Assembly: GCA_002083555.1 (NCBI GenBank)
Contig: MSXN01000005.1
Span: 138,114-202,113 of the forward strand
Direction: 5' to 3'
DNA from: Nitrospira sp. ST-bin5
GTDB lineage: Bacteria > Nitrospirota > Nitrospiria > Nitrospirales > Nitrospiraceae
Length of the DNA: 64,000 nucleotides
This document shows, piece by piece, positions 18,222-27,666 of the stretch. Below the pieces are notes generated by a model that worked only from the letters and a program-made list of their open reading frames with translations, was not told where the DNA came from and ran no database searches. Numbering within the stretch: position 1 is the stretch's first letter; each line of letters opens with the position of its first letter. Made by a program: the position numbers and the translations under genes.

Positions 18222-18926
18222 CTACTGCCCGCCGTGGGGCGATTGCCGGTTGCTGCTGCTTTGCAGATCCATTTCCAAGACGACCGGACTGTTCGGATTT
18301 TTGGGGTCGAGGCGATGCGGCATCTGATCGACCGCCAGTTTGCTGAGAGGAACGGCGACGATATGCGGGGCCTTCTCCGTGGGATTGGAATAGAGTGCCA
18401 GCCGGACGTTCTTGGGGCGCAGCTGTGGCGTCAGTTGCGGTTTCAGGTCCGCGCTCACGAAGCCGACCACCAAAGCGCTGCCATCGGCCAGTTTATGGAT
18501 TTCGTAGGCATTGGCGGCCGACGGGGTCCGTTCCAAGAGCATGTCCGGACTCTGCGAAACCAAAGCCAGCCCGAGCCCCTGCTGAGGGGCGAAACCAAAA
18601 GTCCCGACAGGCGCTACGGAAAACCTGGTTTGCTGGAGATCGGCACCCAGTTCTACGACGCCGGTCTTGAGACGCAGTTGCCGGCGCAAGTCCGCCTCAG
18701 TGCCCTGCGCATCCAGGAACACCGCGGCCGGGGCCGCTTTCTGGGATGGCAACACCTCCATCTTCCCGCTGTTCGCGCCGCGCGGCGCGGCATGCAGAGA
18801 AGCAGGCAGCAGGCTCACGAGTAACAGGCTCAACAGCGCGTGAGTCAGGAAACGGCGGTCGGTGCGAAGGGTCGGTCGTGATGACATGGTCGTCAGGTGC
18901 TCCGGTAGAGGATTGGTATGACTCAT
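18222..18926 (-). CDS. Secreted or periplasmic protein of unknown function
   Basis: 234 residues from the ATG at 18926; an ATG 13 codons later (18887) is possible and gives a tighter signal peptide. The N-terminus has a basic region, a Leu/Ser-rich core (HALLSLLLVSLLPASLHA) and an AxA-type cleavage site. The mature part is mostly beta-like with no recognised domain. It lies 35 bp after sigZ on the same strand and may be a member of its operon. I do not recognise the family. Confidence 0.6.
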   Translation of the reverse strand: MSHTNPLPEHLTTMSSRPTLRTDRRFLTHALLSLLLVSLLPASLHAAPRGANSGKMEVLPSQKAAPAAVFLDAQGTEADLRRQLRLKTGVVELGADLQQTRFSVAPVGTFGFAPQQGLGLALVSQSPDMLLERTPSAANAYEIHKLADGSALVVGFVSADLKPQLTPQLRPKNVRLALYSNPTEKAPHIVAVPLSKLAVDQMPHRLDPKNPNSPVVLEMDLQSSSNRQSPHGGQ

Positions 18927-18961
18927 CTTTATCAAGCCTGGCCGGTCCGGTGCAATGGGCC

Positions 18962-19597
18962 TCAGGTTGGTTTCCGTGCCGCTCGTCGCTCCGGCATCAT
19001 CGGAGTCGGCGGGGCACAGGGGTTTGCGGTCGGATCGCGGAGCGCCGCCTCGGCGACTCCGCGCCGCGCATCGAGCTGTATCAGGCAACAGTCATGCAGC
19101 AGGGCCTTCAACTGTCGGCGTCCCCGTTGCACGCGGGATTTCATCCCGGAGAGCGAGAGTCCCAGTGTCGATGCGGCGGCCTGTTGGGTCAGCCCGTCCA
19201 GTTCGACCAGCCTCAGGGCGTCCCGGTATTCCGGCGCCAGCTGATCCACCATGGGGCGGAGGCAACCAGCGAGCTGGATGCGAGGTTCATCCGGTTCGTC
19301 CTTCGGCTCTCCCGCCGCCATCAGAGATTCCACGTCCGTCGCCAGTCTGGCCGGGAGTTCGCGCTGTCGATGGGACGTCCGGTAATAATCGATAATCACA
19401 TGGCGCGTGACGGTGAAGATCCAGGAAACCAGGCGGCGGGGATCCTGCACCTGGTCGATCTTGTCGTGGATCTTCAGAAAGACCTCCTGGAGCAGGTCGT
19501 CCACCGCCGCATCGTCTGCGACTCGTTTGGCGATGAAGGCGCGCAGTCGCCCGCGCACCTCCATCCAGACTTGCTGTACGTCTATGTTCTGCGCCAT
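18962..19597 (-). CDS. sigZ: ECF-type RNA polymerase sigma factor, SigZ-like
   Basis: 211 residues from the ATG at 19597; the longer frame upstream overlaps arsI and is not sigma-like. Region 2 includes DDLLQEVFLKIHDKI and ISWIFTVTRHVIIDYYR-like helices. Region 4 includes LDGLTQQAAASTLGLS followed by SGMKSRVQRGRRQLKALLHDCC, a hallmark of the SigZ group. SigZ genes often sit beside arsenic- or thiol-related genes. Here it lies 40 bp after arsI and before a secreted protein. No anti-sigma gene is apparent. Confidence 0.85.
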   Translation of the reverse strand: MAQNIDVQQVWMEVRGRLRAFIAKRVADDAAVDDLLQEVFLKIHDKIDQVQDPRRLVSWIFTVTRHVIIDYYRTSHRQRELPARLATDVESLMAAGEPKDEPDEPRIQLAGCLRPMVDQLAPEYRDALRLVELDGLTQQAAASTLGLSLSGMKSRVQRGRRQLKALLHDCCLIQLDARRGVAEAALRDPTANPCAPPTPMMPERRAARKPT

Positions 19598-19637
19598 GGT
19601 CACGTCTCCGAACGAACCTCTTCTACGGTACCGCTCA

Positions 19638-20084
19638 TCAGGACCCCGCGCAAGTTGCCGCCTGGGTTGCGCCGGGATGGGCAGGGACGCAGCAGCCTGT
19701 CTGGCTGAGCGGGCTGTCGATCGCCAGTTGCTCGTGCACGAGGAAGACTTCCCATGCGTTCCCATCGGGATCCGTAAACCAGAGTTTGTCCTGTCGGGCA
19801 AAGCAGCAGGTCTTGTTATCTTCGGCTCGCTCCAGCACGCCGGCGGTCTGTAATCGCGATTTCCATTGCGCGATTTCCTCGAGCGAATCCACTTCTATCC
19901 CGAGATGGTCGACCGAACTGATCCTGCCCGTTGACGAGACCAGTGACAGGTTCAGCGCCGGGGCCGTCAGGTCGAATTTCGCATAGTCGTCCGTTTGTTT
20001 CTGCGGCGCCACGCCGAACACCTTCCGGTAGAACTCGACCGATGCCGGGACATGGCGAACATCGAGAGAAATGTGTGGTCTCAT
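19638..20084 (-). CDS. arsI: ArsI-type C-As lyase / CadI-family dioxygenase
   Basis: 148 residues from the ATG at 20084, preceded by a perfect AAGGAGGT. Vicinal-oxygen-chelate fold with the metal triad H4, H60 and E112 and the vicinal cysteine pair C93-C94 (NKTCCFAR) that binds trivalent methylarsenical in ArsI. ArsI uses Fe(II) and O2 to split the C-As bond of MAs(III). The C-terminal tail carries further cysteines (GCC, TCAGS) that could help capture the metalloid. First gene of a probable arsI-sigZ-envelope operon; no ArsR gene is adjacent. Confidence 0.85.
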   Translation of the reverse strand: MRPHISLDVRHVPASVEFYRKVFGVAPQKQTDDYAKFDLTAPALNLSLVSSTGRISSVDHLGIEVDSLEEIAQWKSRLQTAGVLERAEDNKTCCFARQDKLWFTDPDGNAWEVFLVHEQLAIDSPLSQTGCCVPAHPGATQAATCAGS

Positions 20085-20354
20085 GGGGACCTCCTTGGTG
20101 AGCGGCAGGAGAGAATTCACCTGCCTATCCCTAAAGACGGAGCTTCGGAGAAAAGGACGCAAGAAGGGAGAGGAAGCGGTGGAGTGGTCTGGCCGCGGTT
20201 GAATCAGGGAGACGGTCATCCAAACAGAATCGTGATGAAGAGATCGCCGTACTCACGGAGGTATGGGGGCTAAAGGCGCTGGCTATTCCTACTTCAAAGG
20301 AGGTGTCGTGCCCGTTGGAAGAGAAGTACTCAATCGTCGTGTGCGGTGGACAGG
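20085..20354. other. Intergenic region upstream of arsI
   Basis: 270 bp between arsI and the small membrane protein gene, with no convincing gene on either strand. It must hold the arsI promoter. I could not pick out a clear ArsR-type operator. Confidence 0.4.
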
Positions 20355-20564
20355 CTATGGACTCTGTTTTCGTCTGAGGACAAGGATCGCAATCACGGAA
20401 ATCACTGCTGCTAAAGGGCCACCGACAAACGCGCCGGTCATTGCCGCTTCGATGGACTTGTCATGGGTGTTAGAAGAGAAGAGTTCAATTGCTGCCATCG
20501 TCCCGAACAAGCCGACGACATACCCAAGGATTGCTGCCAGCAGCGCTACTCCAACAGTTTTCAT
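20355..20564 (-). CDS. Small two-helix membrane protein
   Basis: 69 residues with two hydrophobic segments (about 5-28 and 42-63) joined by a polar loop and ending in RRKQSP, so the C-terminus should be cytoplasmic. AGGGT precedes the ATG. No family is recognised and it stands alone, so it may be a false prediction, but the clean two-helix pattern supports it. Confidence 0.5.
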   Translation of the reverse strand: MKTVGVALLAAILGYVVGLFGTMAAIELFSSNTHDKSIEAAMTGAFVGGPLAAVISVIAILVLRRKQSP

Positions 20565-20737
20565 GGAACCCTGCGCTATGGTGTCAATGTGAAAGAGTCA
20601 ACGACAACACGCGGCGAACAGAGAATGTGCCCGGTGAATGGCCTTTTCCTCAAATCCCCCGTCATTCCTTTATGATTCCGCATCCCTGTCCGACTCCTTC
20701 CCGTGACTCGATACGACAACATCATTATAATCGCCTT

Positions 20738-21781
20738 CTATCGCAGCGAGGCCATGTCGATCACGAATCGAAACCGTACGTCGCCCTTGAGGACCCGTTC
20801 GTAGGCTTCGTTCACTTGCTGGATCGGGATCATTTCGATGTCGGACTCGATCTTGTGTTCGGCACAGAAGTCGAGCATCTCCTGCGTCTCGCGGATCCCG
20901 CCGATGACGGAGCCTGCGATGCGTCGTCGATGGAGAATCAAGGGGAAGGGTTCGAGCGGCGTCGGCTTCTCCGGCGCCCCGACGAGAATCAGGGTGCCGT
21001 CGGTCTTCAGCAAGTGGACTAAGGCGTTGTAGTCATGCGGGGCCGAGACGGTATCGATAATGAAATCGAAATGCCGCCGTAGCTTCGTAAAAGTTTCGGG
21101 CTGCGAGGTGATCTCAAAGTGATTAGCCCCCAGTCGCATGGCATCCTGCCGCTTCTTCTCCGAGGTGCTCAAGACGGTGACTTCAGTGCCGAGTGCCCGT
21201 GCGATCTTCACCGCCATGTGGCCCAGCCCGCCCAATCCCACCACCGCAAGTTTGTGATACTTGCCGACGCCCCAGTGACGGAGCGGGGAGTAGGTCGTGA
21301 TGCCTGCGCACAGGAGAGGCGCGGCGCCGGAGGCTGAGAGGGCCTCGGGAATTCGCAACGCATACTGGGCATCGACGACGATCTGGTTGGAGTAGCCGCC
21401 CTGGGTGACCTGGCCGTCCTCGTCGCGCCCGCTGTAGGTGAGCAGCATACCGGATTCACAATATTGTTCTTGCCCTTCCTTGCAGGCGTCACAGGTTCGA
21501 CAGGAATCGACAAAACAACCGACGCCGGCCCGGTCGCCTGGCTTGAACGTTTTGACCTCGGCTCCGATGCGCGCCACGGTGCCGACGATTTCATGGCCCG
21601 GGACCATGGGAAAGAGCGAGTCGCCCCATTCGTTCCGGGCTTGGTGGATGTCGGAGTGGCAGATGCCGCAATGGGTGATGGTGATCAAGATATCGTGACG
21701 GCCAACCTCACGTCGTTCGAATGAGAACGGAGTCAACACAGCCTTGGCGGTCATTGCGGCGTAGCCTTTGGTCTCTAGCAT
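20738..21781 (-). CDS. Zinc-dependent NAD(P) alcohol dehydrogenase, YahK/cinnamyl type
   Basis: 347 residues of the medium-chain dehydrogenase family. Catalytic zinc ligands are in CGICHSD and PGHEIVG plus the Cys of LLCAG. The structural zinc lobe has CRTCDACKEGQEQYC. The Rossmann loop is GLGGLGHMAVK. AGGAG is well placed before the ATG at 21781. The group reduces aldehydes with NADPH and is often a broad-range detoxification enzyme. Monocistronic by spacing. Confidence 0.88.
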   Translation of the reverse strand: MLETKGYAAMTAKAVLTPFSFERREVGRHDILITITHCGICHSDIHQARNEWGDSLFPMVPGHEIVGTVARIGAEVKTFKPGDRAGVGCFVDSCRTCDACKEGQEQYCESGMLLTYSGRDEDGQVTQGGYSNQIVVDAQYALRIPEALSASGAAPLLCAGITTYSPLRHWGVGKYHKLAVVGLGGLGHMAVKIARALGTEVTVLSTSEKKRQDAMRLGANHFEITSQPETFTKLRRHFDFIIDTVSAPHDYNALVHLLKTDGTLILVGAPEKPTPLEPFPLILHRRRIAGSVIGGIRETQEMLDFCAEHKIESDIEMIPIQQVNEAYERVLKGDVRFRFVIDMASLR

Positions 21782-21949
21782 CGTGGGTGCTCCTGGTCAG
21801 GAAAACTACACAGAGGGCAGGGTGACCTTAACAAGACGGCGTCCGGATGCCAACTGGGAAAATGTTGCGGCGGAGTGAGCCGTCAACCCCGCAGGGCTTC
21901 CTTCGTTGTAGGATACAGCGAGCTGACTCACGTCGAAGGAGCGTATGCC

Positions 21950-23284
21950 ATGCCGATGACTTTTCAGGATGCGCGGCATCTGTTGGCCCGCACGGGGTTC
22001 GGCGGGACTCCCGCAGACATTCGCGAATTGGCCAGGCTGGATCGAGAGGCCGCCATTGACCGGTTGCTCGCCGGAGGTGGTACGACAGCCAGGACGAGCC
22101 CTCCCGTTGACGTGCTCAATGCCCTGCCATCTGCCGAGGGGATGAAGGCGAAGGGATTAAGCGTTGAGCAGAAGAAGGCGCTCAGACAGGAGCGGCGAGA
22201 GGACGCCTTTGCGCTGAAGGGCTGGTGGTATCAGGAACTCCTTACGACGCCATCCCCTTTGACCGAGCGCATGGCGCTGTTTTGGCATAATCACTTCACC
22301 TCCAGTTTCCACAAAGTGAAATGGCCGGCGCTGCTGTACCACCAGAATGTGTTGCTTCGCCACCATGCGCTGGGATCATTCCGGGATCTGCTCTTTCAGA
22401 TTGCGAAGGATCCGGCGATGGTGCTGTATCTGGATACGCAGACGAATCATAAGGATCATCCCAACGAAAATTTTGCCCGTGAACTGTTTGAACTCTTTAC
22501 CCTTGGGGAAGGCCACTACACCGAAACCGACATCAAGGAGGCGGCGCGCGCCTTTACCGGCTGGCATGTGGCCCTGCATCATGGCGGGGGCTTCGCGTTC
22601 AACCGGCGTCAACATGATGCAGGCGTCAAGCACGTGTTGGGGAAGACCGGCGCCTTCGGCGGCGACGAGATTCTGGCGATTGCGTTGGACCAACCGGCCT
22701 GCGCGACGTATGTGACCGCCAAGCTCTGGCGGGAGTTCGTTTCGGATGAGCCGGATGCGCGGGAAGTCGAGCGGCTCGCGACGCTGTTTAGGAACAGCGG
22801 CTATCAGATCCAGCCGCTCCTGCGCGGGCTGTTGGCCCTGCCGCAGTTCTGGGCACCCGAGACGCGCGGGGCGCTCGTGAAGTCGCCGGTTGAATTACTG
22901 GTCGGTACTGTCCGCCTCATGAATCTGCCGATCAAAGACACGATCATACTTGCGAAATATGGGAAACGTCTGGGGCAGGATCTCTTCGATCCGCCCAACG
23001 TGAAGGGCTGGCCAGGGGGGACTCGCTGGATTACCAGCGCGACCCTGCTGAATCGCTGGCAACTCTTACAACGGGGCCTGCGCGGTGCTGATATGAGCGG
23101 ACCTATGCATACCCATGCCGGTATGGGAGAGATGCACGGCGCCGCCTGGATTACGGAGGAAGCGGCGGAGATCGTGCCGGCGGTCGTGGTACCGGTATCA
23201 CCGGTCAATCCGATTCCGATCGGAGCCGATCGGTGGCAGATGGTCCATCATCTGGTGATGGATCCAACCTTCCAGCTGAAGTGA
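21950..23284 (+). CDS. DUF1800 family protein
   Basis: 444 residues from the ATG at 21950, which has AAGGAG upstream; the frame is open further but that part is not conserved. The N-terminus HLLARTGFGGTP and the central NHKDHPNENFARELFELFTLG are characteristic of DUF1800. The C-terminal half includes PPNVKGWPGG. The family is usually paired with DUF1501, as here. Function is not established; a role in export or processing of surface proteins is only suspected. Confidence 0.85.
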   Translation: MPMTFQDARHLLARTGFGGTPADIRELARLDREAAIDRLLAGGGTTARTSPPVDVLNALPSAEGMKAKGLSVEQKKALRQERREDAFALKGWWYQELLTTPSPLTERMALFWHNHFTSSFHKVKWPALLYHQNVLLRHHALGSFRDLLFQIAKDPAMVLYLDTQTNHKDHPNENFARELFELFTLGEGHYTETDIKEAARAFTGWHVALHHGGGFAFNRRQHDAGVKHVLGKTGAFGGDEILAIALDQPACATYVTAKLWREFVSDEPDAREVERLATLFRNSGYQIQPLLRGLLALPQFWAPETRGALVKSPVELLVGTVRLMNLPIKDTIILAKYGKRLGQDLFDPPNVKGWPGGTRWITSATLLNRWQLLQRGLRGADMSGPMHTHAGMGEMHGAAWITEEAAEIVPAVVVPVSPVNPIPIGADRWQMVHHLVMDPTFQLK

Positions 23285-23294
23285 GGGGCGAGCC

Positions 23295-24479
23295 ATGCTT
23301 CGTCGAGACTTGTTGAAATTCGCCGCGACGTTGCCACTACTGTGGCTGGCTCCGCGGCCGTTTGATCTTCTCGCGGCTTCGTCTGCGCCGGCCCGGGGCC
23401 GCTGGGATCGCATCCTGATTCTGGTTGAACTGCATGGAGGCAATGACGGCCTCAACACGCTCGTACCGTATTCCGACGAACGGTACTACCAGGCTCGTCC
23501 CCATCTGGCGATTCCCCGTGAGCGTGTGCTGCAGCTTTCTCCCTCGGTTGGTTTGCACTATGCGCTGGAGCCGCTGATGCCTCTGTGGGAGCGGCGGCAG
23601 TTGGCGATTATCCAGGGTGTGGGCTATCCCGATCCGAACCGGTCGCATTTCCGGTCGATCGAAATCTGGGACACGGCGTCGGCCAGCCAGGAAGTCTTAG
23701 ATGAAGGCTGGCTGGCCCGCTTCTTTGAGGCCTATCCATTGCCGGATATATTCGCGACCGACGGGATATTGCTTGGCCAGCGGGATGGCGGGCCGTTGAG
23801 CGGAAAGACGGTCAGGACGATCGCACTGCACGATCCGCAACAGTTTCTTCAGCAGGCCGGTCACGTGAAGGTGGTGGAACAATCGAGTCCCAACCGCGCG
23901 CTGGCTCACATCCTTCAGGTGCAACGGGAACTCACCCATGCAGCCGGCGATCTGGCTGCGCGCCTGCAACAAGCCCCGCCGTTGCAGACGCTCTTTCCTC
24001 CATCGCCGATCGGACGTCAGCTTGAAACGGCGGCGCAGCTGCTGGCCGCCAAGGTGCCGGTGGCGGTGATGAAAGTCTCGCAGACGGGTTTCGATACGCA
24101 TGCCGGTCAGTTGGGGCACCATGAGCGGCTGTTGAAGGAGTTAGCCGAAGGGCTGGTCGCGTTTCGTCAGGCAATGGTTCAAGCCGGGCTCTGGGACCGC
24201 GTCCTGCTGATGACCTATTCAGAATTCGGACGGCGGGTCGGCGAAAACGCCAGTGCGGGCACGGATCATGGGACTGCGGCGCCGCATCTGTTCCTGGGCG
24301 GATCTGTGAAAGGTGGATTGTACGGAAGTATGCCGTCGCTGAACGATCTTCAGGAAGGGGATTTGAAATATCGGATCGACTACCGGAGCCTGTATGCCAC
24401 GGTGATGCGATCGTGGTGGGGAATTCCAGAAACCACGATCGTGGGGCCGGAGTACCAGGCGATCAATTGTCTGGCGTGA
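23295..24479 (+). CDS. DUF1501 family protein with twin-arginine-like leader
   Basis: 394 residues. The N-terminus MLRRDLLKFAATLPLLWLA resembles a short Tat signal. Conserved DUF1501 features follow: LVELHGGNDGLNTLVPY, YPDPNRSHF, QTGFDTHAGQ and a late DHGTAAPHLFLG. The fold is sulfatase/alkaline-phosphatase-like. It starts 10 bp after the DUF1800 gene, so they form one operon. Its last 17 bp overlap convergent yacG. Confidence 0.87.
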   Translation: MLRRDLLKFAATLPLLWLAPRPFDLLAASSAPARGRWDRILILVELHGGNDGLNTLVPYSDERYYQARPHLAIPRERVLQLSPSVGLHYALEPLMPLWERRQLAIIQGVGYPDPNRSHFRSIEIWDTASASQEVLDEGWLARFFEAYPLPDIFATDGILLGQRDGGPLSGKTVRTIALHDPQQFLQQAGHVKVVEQSSPNRALAHILQVQRELTHAAGDLAARLQQAPPLQTLFPPSPIGRQLETAAQLLAAKVPVAVMKVSQTGFDTHAGQLGHHERLLKELAEGLVAFRQAMVQAGLWDRVLLMTYSEFGRRVGENASAGTDHGTAAPHLFLGGSVKGGLYGSMPSLNDLQEGDLKYRIDYRSLYATVMRSWWGIPETTIVGPEYQAINCLA

Positions 24480-24672
24480 TGGATCCGGTTCGTGACGGGT
24501 CCGGATCTTCGTCTATCGGTTCCTCCGGATCGATCGTCAGCGGCGTCCCTGGAATACGATAGCCTCCGGTGGCCCAAGTGCCGAGGTCCGTGAGCTGACA
24601 GCGTTCTGAACAGAACGGACGCCAGTGATTGTCTTTCCACTCGGTGGGTGTTCGGCAAACCGGGCATTTCAT
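24463..24672 (-). CDS. yacG: YacG zinc protein (DNA gyrase inhibitor family)
   Basis: 69 residues. A Cys4 zinc site with YacG spacing: CPVC, then CSERC about 16 residues later, followed by LTDLGTWATGGYRIPG. The C-terminus is acidic (PEEPIDEDPD). In E. coli YacG binds GyrB and inhibits gyrase. It overlaps the end of the DUF1501 gene tail to tail. Confidence 0.9.
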   Translation of the reverse strand: MKCPVCRTPTEWKDNHWRPFCSERCQLTDLGTWATGGYRIPGTPLTIDPEEPIDEDPDPSRTGSITPDN

Positions 24673-24726
24673 GCCGGAAGTCTACCATTCTCCCGGCTCG
24701 GTTGGGCAAGAGGGGCGAGCGCTTCG

Positions 24727-25056
24727 CTAGGAATTTGGCTGAGGCTTGGCGACGTGCAGAAAACGTTGCAGGCGGCTGCGATCCAGGTCGGACAGATTCA
24801 AGAACTCGACGCCGAATTCACCATGATTGGCCCAGCGGACGGCGGCAGAGTGGACGGTAATCGGCGAACCCAGGTCGGTGGCCCGAATGAGGAGCCGGAC
24901 ACCTGACCCGGGATTGATCGGGGCCGTGCTGGTCACGGCGCAGCCACCGGCGGAGATGTCGAACATCGTGCCTTCGCGGATCTCTGTCTGATTTGTGGTG
25001 GAGAAGAAGACTTGGAGCTCGACAGGAATGCGACGATGCTCGCGGCACTCGATCAT
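24727..25056 (-). CDS. PilZ-domain protein
   Basis: 109 residues comprising one PilZ domain with both c-di-GMP binding motifs, RxxxR in REHRR (residues 5-9) and DISAGG (DxSxxG). It is a probable cytoplasmic c-di-GMP receptor. It follows mlaC by 20 bp on the same strand, but a functional link is not implied. Confidence 0.87.
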   Translation of the reverse strand: MIECREHRRIPVELQVFFSTTNQTEIREGTMFDISAGGCAVTSTAPINPGSGVRLLIRATDLGSPITVHSAAVRWANHGEFGVEFLNLSDLDRSRLQRFLHVAKPQPNS

Positions 25057-25076
25057 GACGGCCTCCCGGTGGTGGA

Positions 25077-25763
25077 TTAGCGGGTGGAGGGGTGTTCGAA
25101 GAACTTTACCGAGACGGCGTTCTGCTTCATCTTCTTGACGAGTCCGACATAGGACACGTCGCGAATGATGTTTGTGAACTGCGCGCGGTAATTACTGACG
25201 ATACTGGCTCCATCCACTACCACATCGTAGACCAGCCATTCCTCCGATTGAAGGAATAACCGAAAATCCACCCGGGTATCGACCTTCGGATTCTTGAGGT
25301 GCGTTTTGACTTCGGCGAAGTGCGCCGCCTGCTGCTCGCTGAGATATGACACGGCTGCAGCGGAATGTTCGCTGATCCGGCCGGCAAAATTGTCTCGAAG
25401 CAACTGGACGAATAGCTCGACGAATTCCCGGCGATCAGCCTCAGGGAGTTCCGTCCAGGGCGTACCGAGGGATCGTTTGGCCATCTCTTCGTAGGACACG
25501 CGTTGCATAATGACGCGTTCGATAGCCTGCCGTCGCTCGTCCGATCGATCCGGCTGCTTCAGCGCAGGATCGTCCAATATGCGCAGCAGCTCTGTAATGG
25601 TGTGCTTGACGGCGTCAGTTGCGGATGGGGTGGCAGGGCTTATGGTGGAGTCGGAAGCCCAGACGGTCTGCCCAGTGCCGCATGCGATCACGAGCCCCGC
25701 TGTGAGGAGCAGGTGCCGGATCAGGGAAAGAGTGACGTCTTGTATAGAAGGGGTATTCAGCAC
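25077..25763 (-). CDS. mlaC: MlaC-family periplasmic phospholipid-binding protein
   Basis: 228 residues. A signal segment (about residues 14-36) precedes an MlaC/Ttg2D domain with features such as RVSYEEMAKRSLG, FVELFVQLLRDNFA and VVVDGASIVSNYRAQF. MlaC carries phospholipids between outer and inner membrane in the Mla pathway. No mlaDEF genes are adjacent, so the transport partner lies elsewhere. Confidence 0.87.
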   Translation of the reverse strand: MLNTPSIQDVTLSLIRHLLLTAGLVIACGTGQTVWASDSTISPATPSATDAVKHTITELLRILDDPALKQPDRSDERRQAIERVIMQRVSYEEMAKRSLGTPWTELPEADRREFVELFVQLLRDNFAGRISEHSAAAVSYLSEQQAAHFAEVKTHLKNPKVDTRVDFRLFLQSEEWLVYDVVVDGASIVSNYRAQFTNIIRDVSYVGLVKKMKQNAVSVKFFEHPSTR

Positions 25764-25831
25764 CCCAGAAGCGTAGCAGGGATAGGTGGGATGTAAAGAT
25801 GAGCGAAACCAGCTGGAAACAGAGAGTAATA

Positions 25832-25853
25832 AGTGCAGGATGAATCCTGCACT
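25832..25853 (-). terminator. Hairpin downstream of glnS
   Basis: Near-perfect stem AGTGCAGGAT / ATCCTGCACT a few bases beyond the glnS stop, followed on the minus strand by TTATTACT. It is a plausible intrinsic terminator, although the T-run is interrupted. Confidence 0.6.
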
Positions 25854-25859
25854 CGGAGA

Positions 25860-27560
25860 TTAGCCGGGCTTCTGCGCTTTTTCGAGCTTGGCCCAGGCGT
25901 CTTTCAATGACACGGTTCGATTGAATACGAGACTGCTCGGCGAGGTGTCCGGGTCGACACAGAAGTAGCCGGTTCGTTCAAACTGAAAACGCGCGCCTGC
26001 TGAAGCCTGCTTCAGGCTGGGTTCGACCAGGCATCCGGTCAATCGTTCAAGCGATTGCGGGTTGAGCGACTGTGTCCAGTCCTGGTCCGGGGAAGCTTTG
26101 GTCAGGTCGGTTGTCAACAATGGATTGTACAGACGCACTTCGGCAGGGACCGCGTGTGCGGCGGACACCCAATGAATGGTCGCTTTGACTTTTCGCTGTT
26201 CCTGGGATGAACCGCTCTTGGTGTCGGGATCGTAAGTGCAGCGCAACTCGGTGATGGCGCCGGTCTGCGGGTCTTTCACGACCCCGGTGCATTTCACAAT
26301 GTAGGCATAACGCAGGCGGACTTCACGTCCGGGTGCCAGGCGAAAGAATTGTTTGGGCGGATCTTCGCGAAAATCATCTTGTTCGATATACAGCACGCGA
26401 GAAAAAGGCACGTGACGGGTCCCCGCTGCCGGATCTTCCGGATTGTTGACGGCCTCCATATCTTCGGCCGTTCCCTCAGGATAGTTTTCGATGACGACTT
26501 TGAGCGGATTCAGGACGGCCATCACGCGCGGCGACCGCTTATTCAAGTCTTCGCGAATGAAAAATTCAAGCAGTTGCATCTCCACGATCGCATCGCGCTT
26601 GGCCACGCCGATGTGGTCGCAGAAGGCGCGAATGGCTTCGGCCGTATAGCCGCGCCGCCGTAATCCCTTGATCGTGGGGATGCGGGGGTCGTCCCAGCCT
26701 GCGACCAATTTTTTGGTCACCAGTTCCAGCAACTTGCGTTTGCTCATGACGGCGAAGGTCAGGTTCAGCCGGGCGAACTCGATCTGCCTGGGCCGGTGGG
26801 CTGCCCCCGATTCTGCGACGACCCAGTCGTACAGTGGACGGTGATCTTCAAACTCTAAGGTACAGATGGAATGAGTGATGCCTTCAATGGCGTCCGACAG
26901 CGGATGGGCGTAATCGTAGGCCGGATAGATGCACCACTGGGTGCCGGTCCGGTAATGGGCGGCATGGCGGATGCGATAGAGTACGGGATCGCGCAGATTG
27001 ATGTTCGGCGAAGCCATGTCGATCTTGGCTCGCAGGACATGCGAGCCGTCGGGAAATTCCCCCGCCCGCATCCGGCGAAAGAGATCCAGATTCTCCTCGA
27101 CCGTCCTGGTCCGGTACGGGCTGTTTTTGCCTGGTTCGGTGAGCGTCCCCCGATATTCGCGCATTTGATCGGCCGTCAGACTGTCGACGTAGGCCTTGTC
27201 CTTCTTGATCAAGGTGACGGCAAATTCGTAGAGTTGCTCGAAATAGTCTGAGGCGTAAAACATCTTGCCGTGCCAGTCGAATCCCAGCCAGCGCACGTCA
27301 TCCTGAATGGACTCGACGAATTCCGGATCTTCTGTCGTGGGGTTTGTGTCGTCGAATCGCAGGTGGCAAACTCCCCCCGGATTTTCGTTGGCGATGCCGA
27401 AATTGAGGCAAATGGATTTCGCATGGCCGATGTGAAGATACCCGTTCGGTTCCGGTGGAAAGCGGGTCACGACGCGGCCGCCATGCTTGCCGGCGGTTTG
27501 ATCTGCCGCCACGATCTCACGAATGAAATCCGAAGGTCCTGTAGATGCCGGGTCAGTCAT
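25860..27560 (-). CDS. glnS: Glutaminyl-tRNA synthetase
   Basis: 566 residues. Class I motifs are HIGHAKS (near residue 40) and the KMSKS equivalent VMSKRKL. The N-terminal catalytic domain has GlnS-specific FPPEPNGYLHIGH-type context, and the C-terminal beta-barrel anticodon domains are complete. Having glnS allows direct charging of the two tRNA-Gln genes seen at 17940-18141. GlnS is phylogenetically patchy outside Proteobacteria, so its presence helps narrow the organism. Confidence 0.95.
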   Translation of the reverse strand: MTDPASTGPSDFIREIVAADQTAGKHGGRVVTRFPPEPNGYLHIGHAKSICLNFGIANENPGGVCHLRFDDTNPTTEDPEFVESIQDDVRWLGFDWHGKMFYASDYFEQLYEFAVTLIKKDKAYVDSLTADQMREYRGTLTEPGKNSPYRTRTVEENLDLFRRMRAGEFPDGSHVLRAKIDMASPNINLRDPVLYRIRHAAHYRTGTQWCIYPAYDYAHPLSDAIEGITHSICTLEFEDHRPLYDWVVAESGAAHRPRQIEFARLNLTFAVMSKRKLLELVTKKLVAGWDDPRIPTIKGLRRRGYTAEAIRAFCDHIGVAKRDAIVEMQLLEFFIREDLNKRSPRVMAVLNPLKVVIENYPEGTAEDMEAVNNPEDPAAGTRHVPFSRVLYIEQDDFREDPPKQFFRLAPGREVRLRYAYIVKCTGVVKDPQTGAITELRCTYDPDTKSGSSQEQRKVKATIHWVSAAHAVPAEVRLYNPLLTTDLTKASPDQDWTQSLNPQSLERLTGCLVEPSLKQASAGARFQFERTGYFCVDPDTSPSSLVFNRTVSLKDAWAKLEKAQKPG

Positions 27561-27666
27561 GGGTTTGTTGCTCGTGGTTCAACCAGTTATGCGTAGGGCC
27601 GTTGGATTGCGGCGTAGTTGTACCACAGTCCGGTGGGTACGAGAAACGGGGAGCGAGAGTGGTCAA

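Noticed and set aside
18962..19088. Longer version of the secreted-protein gene starting at 19088
   Set aside because: The extra part lies inside sigZ in another frame and precedes a good signal peptide start.
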